Of a stretch of 37,816 bases of DNA, positions 33,621 to 37,816 are shown one piece after another. The notes beneath the pieces were generated by a model that saw only the letters and a list, made by a program, of their open reading frames with translations, ran no database searches and was not told where the DNA came from. Location: the NCBI RefSeq assembly GCF_001418575.1, contig NZ_LIQR01000165.1, positions 1 to 37,816 of the forward strand, read 5' to 3'. Origin of the DNA: Peterkaempfera griseoplana. Lineage in GTDB: Bacteria; Actinomycetota; Actinomycetes; Streptomycetales; Streptomycetaceae. Each line of letters opens with the position of its first letter. The stretch's first letter is position 1. The position numbers and the translations under genes were made by a program.

Positions 33621-34547
33621 TCATGCCTCGTTCGTCAGGTTGTCCGTGAAGAAGGTGGCGAGCTTGTCGACGGCGGGGTCGAGGTACTCCTTCTTGTCGT
33701 AGAGGTCGACGTGGCTGGCGCCCTCGATCCAGTGGAGCTCCTTGGGGCCTGTCGCACGCTGGTGGACGTCGACAGCCATCCACGCGGTGACCGCACGCGT
33801 ACCGACGATCTGGAGCAGGGGGCGGGGTCCGATCAGCGGGACGGCGTGGAAGGCGTCGAAGAAGGCCAGCTTGTCGATACTGGGCCAGGCGAAGGTCTTG
33901 GCCGAGCGCTCGTGCTCACCGCGGGCGGTGCAGTAGTACTCGAATCCCTCCACGGCGTGCTCTCCGCCGAGCACGTCGGCCTGTTCGGCGGTCTCGGGGA
34001 AGATCGGCAACGACCCCGGATCCTCGCCGCGGGCTACGGCGGTGCGGGCCTGAGCGGCCGCGTCGAGCAGGCTCCGGAAGACGGCCGGATCCTGGGTGCC
34101 GTCGGCACCGAGGCGGAACTGGCGGGCCACATCGACACCGGAGACGGTGGCGACCGCCCTGACCCGCTGGTCCGAGCCGGCCACGGTCAGGGAGTAACCG
34201 CCGGAGGCGCAGATGCCGAGCAGTCCGATGCGGTCGGCGTCGACATCGTCACGGGTGGCGAGGTAGGAGACGGCGGCCTTGAAGTCCTCCACACGCTGGC
34301 CCGGGTCCTCCAGACCGCGGGGCAGGCCTCCGGACTCGCCCTGGTGGGCGGCGTCGAAGGCGAGGGTGATGAACCCGCGCTCCGCCAGCTGCTGTGCATA
34401 CAGGCCGGAGGACTGTTCCTTGACGCTGGTACCCGGATGACCGACGACAAGGGCCGGCCGCGGACCTGTTGCCGGGCGGTCAGGGGTGTAGAGGTGGGCG
34501 GCGATGCGGATGCTGGCGCTGTCGAAGGTCACACTGCTGCGTGCCAC
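33621..34547 (-). CDS. Alpha/beta hydrolase, dienelactone-hydrolase-like
   Basis: A 308-residue cytoplasmic hydrolase. The nucleophile elbow GICASGGY (residues 111-118) carries Cys113, as in dienelactone hydrolase and YcjY/UilS-type proteins, instead of the usual Ser. The His of the triad is probably in EGASHVDLYD near residue 280. Other landmarks are VVGHPGTSVKEQSSGLYAQQ, FDAAHQGESGG and RPLLQIVGTRAVTAW. The GTG start has AAGGAG 7 bases before it. It is divergent from a MmyB-type regulator that is known in this arrangement to control such enzymes, and repeated sites lie between the two. The substrate is unknown. Confidence 0.88.
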   Translation of the reverse strand: MARSSVTFDSASIRIAAHLYTPDRPATGPRPALVVGHPGTSVKEQSSGLYAQQLAERGFITLAFDAAHQGESGGLPRGLEDPGQRVEDFKAAVSYLATRDDVDADRIGLLGICASGGYSLTVAGSDQRVRAVATVSGVDVARQFRLGADGTQDPAVFRSLLDAAAQARTAVARGEDPGSLPIFPETAEQADVLGGEHAVEGFEYYCTARGEHERSAKTFAWPSIDKLAFFDAFHAVPLIGPRPLLQIVGTRAVTAWMAVDVHQRATGPKELHWIEGASHVDLYDKKEYLDPAVDKLATFFTDNLTNEA

Positions 34548-34692
34548 GGAGAGTCTCCTTGTGGGTGGGGAAAGTGTCCCGCTGAGGGTCGGATTCGTCG
34601 TGGGGTTTCAGGGTCCTCGACAGGGATGCTGTCGTCCCTTGGGCCGCCAATGACGTTTCTACAGCCGCCGGGGCCTGGGCTGGAGAGCCAGG

Positions 34693-34729
34693 TTCTTGCC
34701 GGGGAAGGATCCATCCCCCCATACGTGTG
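34693..34729. repeat. Direct repeat A with CATACGTGTG
   Basis: Begins TTCTTGCC, contains GGAAGGATCC at 34703-34712 and ends CATACGTGTG at 34720-34729. It matches the repeat at 35065-35102 in the same orientation. Confidence 0.65.
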
Positions 34730-34945
34730 CTGCAGGCGGCAGATGGCGCCTGGTCACACATGCGGGCGTGCCGTCCTTCCCTGTGAGCCCCGGGTGTCGA
34801 GGTCGGGACGGATGCCCCGTGCCTCGTGCAGGCCCGCGAGGGCTGACCTATTGGCCGCCATTCACGGCGCCCGACCGGACCGGCCTTCGGGCAACCGTCC
34901 CCCAAAGCCGGCGCAGGCGGCATCGGTGGTTTGACTGCCGTCCCG

Positions 34946-34955
34946 CATACGTATG
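34946..34955. promoter_or_regulatory. Palindrome CATACGTATG
   Basis: A perfect 10-bp palindrome between the hydrolase and the MmyB-type regulator. Its half-site CATAC also ends both direct repeats, so it may be the best copy of one regulator's binding site. Confidence 0.55.
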
Positions 34956-35064
34956 TCGGCGTCGGCGGATCACCGCCGGGCACCTGCCTCAGGGCGAACC
35001 GCAGCAGGTCCGCCCTGCGCTGACTCATGTCACCGACTGCTGACGGGAGGGAAGGGCCGCCCGC

Positions 35065-35102
35065 TTCCTGCCTCGGAAGGATCCTGCCCCCTCACATACA
35101 TG
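35065..35102. repeat. Direct repeat B with CATACATG
   Basis: Begins TTCCTGCC, contains GGAAGGATCC at 35075-35084 and ends CATACATG at 35095-35102, 25 bases before the regulator start. It matches the repeat at 34693-34729. Confidence 0.65.
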
Positions 35103-35126
35103 CGTCGCCCCGACATACTGAAGGGC

Positions 35127-36005
35127 ATGACACCCGCATCCGATGCACGAAGATTCGGTTCCTTCCTCAAGGCCTGCCGGGATCAGCTGACCCCGCAGGA
35201 ATGCGGTCTGCCCCCGTCGGACTCCCCCCGCAGGGTGCCGGGCCTGCGTCGGGAGGAGGTGGCCGGGCTCGCCTCGATCAGCGTCGACTACTACACCCGC
35301 CTGGAGCGAGGACAGGTACGCGCCTCGGCATCCGTGCTCGGCCCCCTGGCCCGAGCGCTGCGTCTCGACGAGGACCAGCAGAGATACCTGTACGAGCTGG
35401 CAGGCAAGGCCGACGCCCGGCCCCGCCGCAGCCGACCCGCACAGCGGGTCCGCCCATCCGTCGCACGCCTGCTCGACCAGCTCCCCCAGACCCCCGCGGT
35501 CGTCCTCGGCAGGCGCCTCGACGTTCTGGCCTGGAACCCAGCTGCCGCCGCCCTGTACGGGGACTTCGCGTCGATCCCCGCGGCCGGACGCAACTATGTA
35601 CGCCTGATGTTCACCAACCCGGCGTTCCGCGCCATGCACCGGAACTGGGAGCATGACGCACGCGACACCGTGGCAGCCCTGCGCATGGCAGCGGCGGCCG
35701 AGCCCGACGATCCCGAACTGGCGCGCCTCGTCGGGGAGCTGTCCCTCCGGGACGCCGACTTTCGCACCTGGTGGGCCGAGCAGCGTGTCCTCGGTGCCGG
35801 CAGTGGCACCAAGCACTACCACCACCCTCTGGTGGGCGACCTCACCCTCGACTGCGACACCTGGAACAGCCCCGACGGCGGCGAGCAGCGTTTGATGATC
35901 CTCACCGCGGAACAGGGCAGCCCCTCACAGGACAAGCTGCGCATCCTCACCTCCTGGACCGCCGACCACGTCGATGCGGGACGCCCCGAGGGGAGCACCC
36001 CTTGA
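35127..36005 (+). CDS. XRE family regulator with MmyB-type ligand domain
   Basis: A 292-residue regulator. Residues 8-80 are the helix-turn-helix, with RRVPGLRREEVAGLASISVD, YYTRLERGQVRASASVL and ARALRLDEDQQRYLYELAG. Residues 110-275 are the MmyB-like domain, with VVLGRRLDVLAWNPAAAALY, NYVRLMFTNP, RNWEHDARDTVAALRM and HHPLVGDLTLDCDTW. The ATG 35127 was chosen because the domain starts there; the frame upstream is not protein-like. AAGGG directly precedes it. It is divergent from the hydrolase and overlaps a DUF2255 gene, a common Streptomyces arrangement in which the regulator controls its neighbours. Confidence 0.9.
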   Translation: MTPASDARRFGSFLKACRDQLTPQECGLPPSDSPRRVPGLRREEVAGLASISVDYYTRLERGQVRASASVLGPLARALRLDEDQQRYLYELAGKADARPRRSRPAQRVRPSVARLLDQLPQTPAVVLGRRLDVLAWNPAAAALYGDFASIPAAGRNYVRLMFTNPAFRAMHRNWEHDARDTVAALRMAAAAEPDDPELARLVGELSLRDADFRTWWAEQRVLGAGSGTKHYHHPLVGDLTLDCDTWNSPDGGEQRLMILTAEQGSPSQDKLRILTSWTADHVDAGRPEGSTP

Positions 36006-36394
36006 CCACCGCATGGACGCCCGCAGAACGTACGCTGTTCGGCACCGCCCCCTCGCTCGTCCTGAGCGCCGGGGACGGCGGCCACCCGGGGGTGGAGGTC
36101 GGTATGGTCGTCGTGCAGGGCGACCTCCACGTACGCGCTCAGCGCGGCGTGGGGTCCCGCTGGTTCCTGGCGGCCAGGGAGTACGGCCGGGGGCGAATCG
36201 AGGTGGGAGAGTTCGGGCGGGACGTCCTGCTGGAGACCGACGGCGACTGGGACGCCGACGCCCTCGACGCCGCCTACCGTGCCAAATACGGTGCCGCCGC
36301 GACCCTCCTCGCAGGTCCGGACTCCCGGGCGGCCACGATCCGGATCAGGCCCGATCTGTCGGGCCCTCTCGCCCCGCCATCCCCTCACGCGTGA
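36002..36394 (+). CDS. DUF2255 family protein
   Basis: A 130-residue protein. TTG 36002 overlaps the TGA of the regulator and has GAGGGGAG upstream, so the two are translationally coupled. The pieces VEVGMVVVQGDLHVRAQRGV, GSRWFLAAREYGRGRIEVG and ALDAAYRAKYG fit DUF2255, which resembles the split-barrel fold of deazaflavin-dependent nitroreductases. Function is unknown. The Pro-rich tail is poorly conserved in such proteins. Confidence 0.75.
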   Translation: MTTAWTPAERTLFGTAPSLVLSAGDGGHPGVEVGMVVVQGDLHVRAQRGVGSRWFLAAREYGRGRIEVGEFGRDVLLETDGDWDADALDAAYRAKYGAAATLLAGPDSRAATIRIRPDLSGPLAPPSPHA

Positions 36395-36415
36395 ACCGGC
36401 CGCCTCCTCACTGAG

Positions 36416-36434
36416 GGACGGTGGTGCTCCGTCC
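36416..36434 (+). terminator. Weak hairpin after the DUF2255 gene
   Basis: GGACGG and CCGTCC pair over a 7-base loop, 22 bases after the stop. The stem is short and lacks a T-tract. Confidence 0.35.
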
Positions 36435-36492
36435 GCGGGCCGGCCCAGCCGGTCCTGCCCGCGAGATCGCCCAAGCCGGCATCGGCACCCTC

Positions 36493-36631
36493 ACACGTGT
36501 CTCGGATGCCACGGCGTGGTGGCCAGGCCAGGTAGGGGGCGCGCCCTGAGTCGGCCGGCGCGGGTGAACCGGATCGCCTCCCGCTCAGAACGCACTGCGT
36601 CAGCGTCGAGGAGATGCAGACACGTGTCTCG
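36493..36631. repeat. Direct repeats ACACGTGTCTCG
   Basis: Identical 12-base copies at 36493-36504 and 36620-36631, each containing the palindrome ACACGTGT. They lie in the gap upstream of the ABC-F leader. They could be sites for a transcription factor. Confidence 0.5.
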
Positions 36632-36682
36632 CCGGGGTGGCCGCCCCCGGAAAATCCCTGGGGTCGGGAGGGCGAGCACTGG

Positions 36683-36688
36683 TACGCT
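36683..36688 (+). promoter_or_regulatory. Putative extended -10 of the ABC-F transcript
   Basis: TGGTACGCT gives TACGCT with an upstream TG, 38 bases before the leader ORF. No -35 consensus lies 17 bases upstream, so an extended -10 promoter is the likely reading. Confidence 0.4.
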
Positions 36689-36726
36689 GTTCGGCGACGC
36701 AGACCGTGTATCGAGGAGTGGCAGAC

Positions 36727-36756
36727 ATGCTGGGTGAGGACGACATCTCCGGGTGA
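36727..36756 (+). CDS. Nine-codon leader ORF of the ABC-F gene
   Basis: ATG 36727 with GAGGAG 8 bases upstream encodes MLGEDDISG and stops at TGA 36754-36756. It ends 127 bases before the ABC-F start. Very short ORFs in this position are the drug sensors of attenuated resistance genes: a ribosome stalled here by an antibiotic changes folding of the RNA that follows. The strong ribosome binding site and the competing hairpins downstream support that reading. The peptide itself matches no leader I know. Confidence 0.65.
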   Translation: MLGEDDISG

Positions 36757-36830
36757 GATCCGGATCTGAGGGCCATCGGGCGCGCTGATCAGCGCAGCCG
36801 TGGCGTCTTGTCGTCGTACCCGCTTCCCCG

Positions 36831-36845
36831 TCTGCCCAGGGCAGA
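36831..36845 (+). promoter_or_regulatory. Antiterminator-like hairpin
   Basis: TCTGCCC-A-GGGCAGA is a perfect 7-bp stem. It uses the same GGGCAG (36839-36844) that forms the left side of the terminator, so the two cannot form at once. The one-base loop is sterically tight, so the actual pairing may be shorter or involve upstream partners. Confidence 0.45.
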
Positions 36846-36866
36846 GGTCTCTTCCTGCCCCGTTTT
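36839..36866 (+). terminator. Attenuator terminator upstream of the ABC-F gene
   Basis: GGGCAG (36839-36844) and CTGCCC (36855-36860) pair over a 10-base loop and are followed by CGTTTT, an intrinsic-terminator layout. The T run ends 17 bases before the ABC-F start. It would stop transcription when no ribosome disturbs the leader. Confidence 0.6.
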
Positions 36867-36883
36867 CCCTTGAGGTCGTCTCC

Positions 36884-37816
36884 ATGTCCGACGTCGCCGT
36901 CGTCTGCTCGAACCTGTCCTTCTCCTGGCCCGACGACACCCCGGTCTTCGCGGGCCTGTCCTTCACCCTGACCGCCGGCCGCACGGGCCTGGTGGCCCCC
37001 AACGGCTCGGGCAAGAGCACCCTGCTCAAGCTGATCGCCGGCGAGCTGAAGCCCGCCGCCGGCTCGGTGTCCGTCGCCGGCACGCTCGGCTACCTCCCGC
37101 AGAGCCTCCCCCTGACCGGCGATCTCACCGTCGCCCAAGTCCTCGGCGTCGCCGAGGTCATCCGCGCCCTGGACGCCGTCGAGTCCGGAGACGTCAGCGA
37201 GCAGCACTTCGCCACCATCGGCGACGACTGGGACATCGAGGAACGCACCCGCGCCCAGCTCGACCGGCTCGCCCTGGCCGATCTCGCCCTGGACCGCACC
37301 CTCGGCACCCTCAGCGGCGGCCAGGTCATCACGCTCGGCCTCGCCGCCCAGCTGCTCAAACGCCCCGACGTACTGCTGCTGGACGAGCCGACCAACAACC
37401 TCGACCTGCAAGCCCGGCACCGGCTCTACGACGCGCTGACGGACTTCACCGGCTGCCTGCTGCTGGTCAGCCACGACCGCGCACTGCTCGACCGCATGGA
37501 CCGCACCGCCGAACTCGGCAGCGGTGAACTGCGCCTGCATGGCGGCAACTTCACGCAGTACGAGCAGGCCGTGCGCACCGAGCAGGAGGCCGCCGAGAAG
37601 AACGTCCGCAACGCCGAGCAGGAGCTGAAGCGGGAGAAGCGGGAGATGCAGCAGGCCCGCGAACGCGCCGAGCGCCGGGCGAGCAACGCCGCGCGCACCC
37701 TCAAGAGCGCCGGTCTGCCCCGGATCTTCGCCGGCACCATGAAGCGCGGCGCGCAGGAGTCCGCCGGCCGCGCCGGCCAGACGCACGCCGCCCGCGTCAG
37801 CGAGGCCCGGGCGCGG
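36884..37816 (+). CDS. ABC-F ATPase, ribosome-protection type (3' truncated by window edge)
   Basis: The first 311 residues of a soluble tandem ATPase without membrane spans. Domain 1 has Walker [10 protein letters not shown] (residues 38-46), the Q-loop GYLPQSLPL, signature LSGGQ (143-147), Walker [13 protein letters not shown] (164-173) and the switch His in [11 protein letters not shown]. An interdomain linker rich in Glu, Arg and Lys follows from about residue 222 ([20 protein letters not shown]), ending [20 protein letters not shown]. This is the ribosome-contacting P-site tRNA interaction motif region of ABC-F proteins. The second ATPase domain lies beyond the window. The ATG has TTGAGG 9 bases upstream. 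Its leader suggests induction by ribosome-targeting drugs. Which drug it counters cannot be read from sequence. Confidence 0.88.
   Translation, partial: MSDVAVVCSNLSFSWPDDTPVFAGLSFTLTAGRTGLVAPNGSGKSTLLKLIAGELKPAAGSVSVAGTLGYLPQSLPLTGDLTVAQVLGVAEVIRALDAVESGDVSEQHFATIGDDWDIEERTRAQLDRLALADLALDRTLGTLSGGQVITLGLAAQLLKRPDVLLLDEPTNNLDLQARHRLYDALTDFTGCLLLVSHDRALLDRMDRTAELGSGELRLHGGNFTQYEQAVRTEQEAAEKNVRNAEQELKREKREMQQARERAERRASNAARTLKSAGLPRIFAGTMKRGAQESAGRAGQTHAARVSEARAR

Noticed and set aside
1-37816. TTA (bldA-dependent) leucine codons in the confident genes
   Set aside because: Spot checks of TTA/TAA triplets in several genes found them out of frame, so no bldA control is claimed. The check was by eye and not exhaustive.
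1-37816. CRISPR array, tRNA, rRNA or phage defence system
   Set aside because: No regularly spaced repeats, no cloverleaf-like sequence with TTCGAATC-type arms and no nuclease or defence gene apart from the HNH fragment were seen.

Overview
The window is high-GC actinobacterial DNA, most likely from a Streptomyces chromosome. The reasons are strong G/C bias at third codon positions, many GTG and TTG starts, long intergenic hairpins, two giant LuxR (LAL) regulators, an F420-dependent oxidoreductase, TetR/MarR/MmyB-type regulators and a LacI-controlled ribose operon. It looks like an accessory region: small regulator-plus-enzyme modules separated by decayed genes and insertion-sequence debris. 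No tRNA, rRNA or CRISPR array was seen.

Layout. 1-7.2 kb: the 3' end of an unknown gene; an atypical SDR divergent from a TetR gene with three operator palindromes between them; an IS630-type transposase remnant with three frameshifts; a classical SDR divergent from a second TetR gene over a nested palindrome; a MarR gene and a metallo-beta-lactamase-fold hydrolase; fragments of an HNH protein and of a TetR protein. 7.3-14.4 kb: a secreted sedolisin (S53) protease with carboxypeptidase-regulatory and Kelch repeats, a possible acidic small ORF in front of it, and a LAL regulator. 14.4-17.1 kb: a rearranged IS630 N-terminal remnant and a DUF488/TDT-transporter fusion. 17.1-20.6 kb: an F420-dependent LLM oxidoreductase, a methyltransferase bracketed by 84-bp inverted repeats, an IS5-type transposase remnant and a decayed hypothetical gene. 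20.7-26.7 kb: the lacI-rbsA-rbsCB-rbsK-rbsD ribose operon, in which permease and binding protein are one polypeptide. 27.1-31.1 kb: a hemerythrin-domain protein and a second LAL regulator. 31.9-33.6 kb: small hypothetical genes, one of them a 39-residue membrane peptide. 33.6-36.4 kb: a dienelactone-hydrolase-like enzyme with a Cys nucleophile, divergent from a MmyB-type regulator coupled to a DUF2255 gene. 36.7-37.8 kb: an ABC-F ATPase gene, open at the window edge, preceded by a 9-codon leader ORF and two mutually exclusive hairpins.

How the genes work together. The ribose genes are a complete import and phosphorylation route: uptake, anomer interconversion and phosphorylation, with their own repressor. 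The TetR/SDR and MmyB-type/hydrolase pairs look like self-contained switches in which a small ligand would induce an enzyme. The ABC-F leader has the architecture of antibiotic-induced ribosome-mediated attenuation. The two observations most deserving follow-up are that leader and the inverted-repeat-flanked methyltransferase, followed by the DUF488-transporter fusion. All functions are read from sequence motifs only; no database search was possible.
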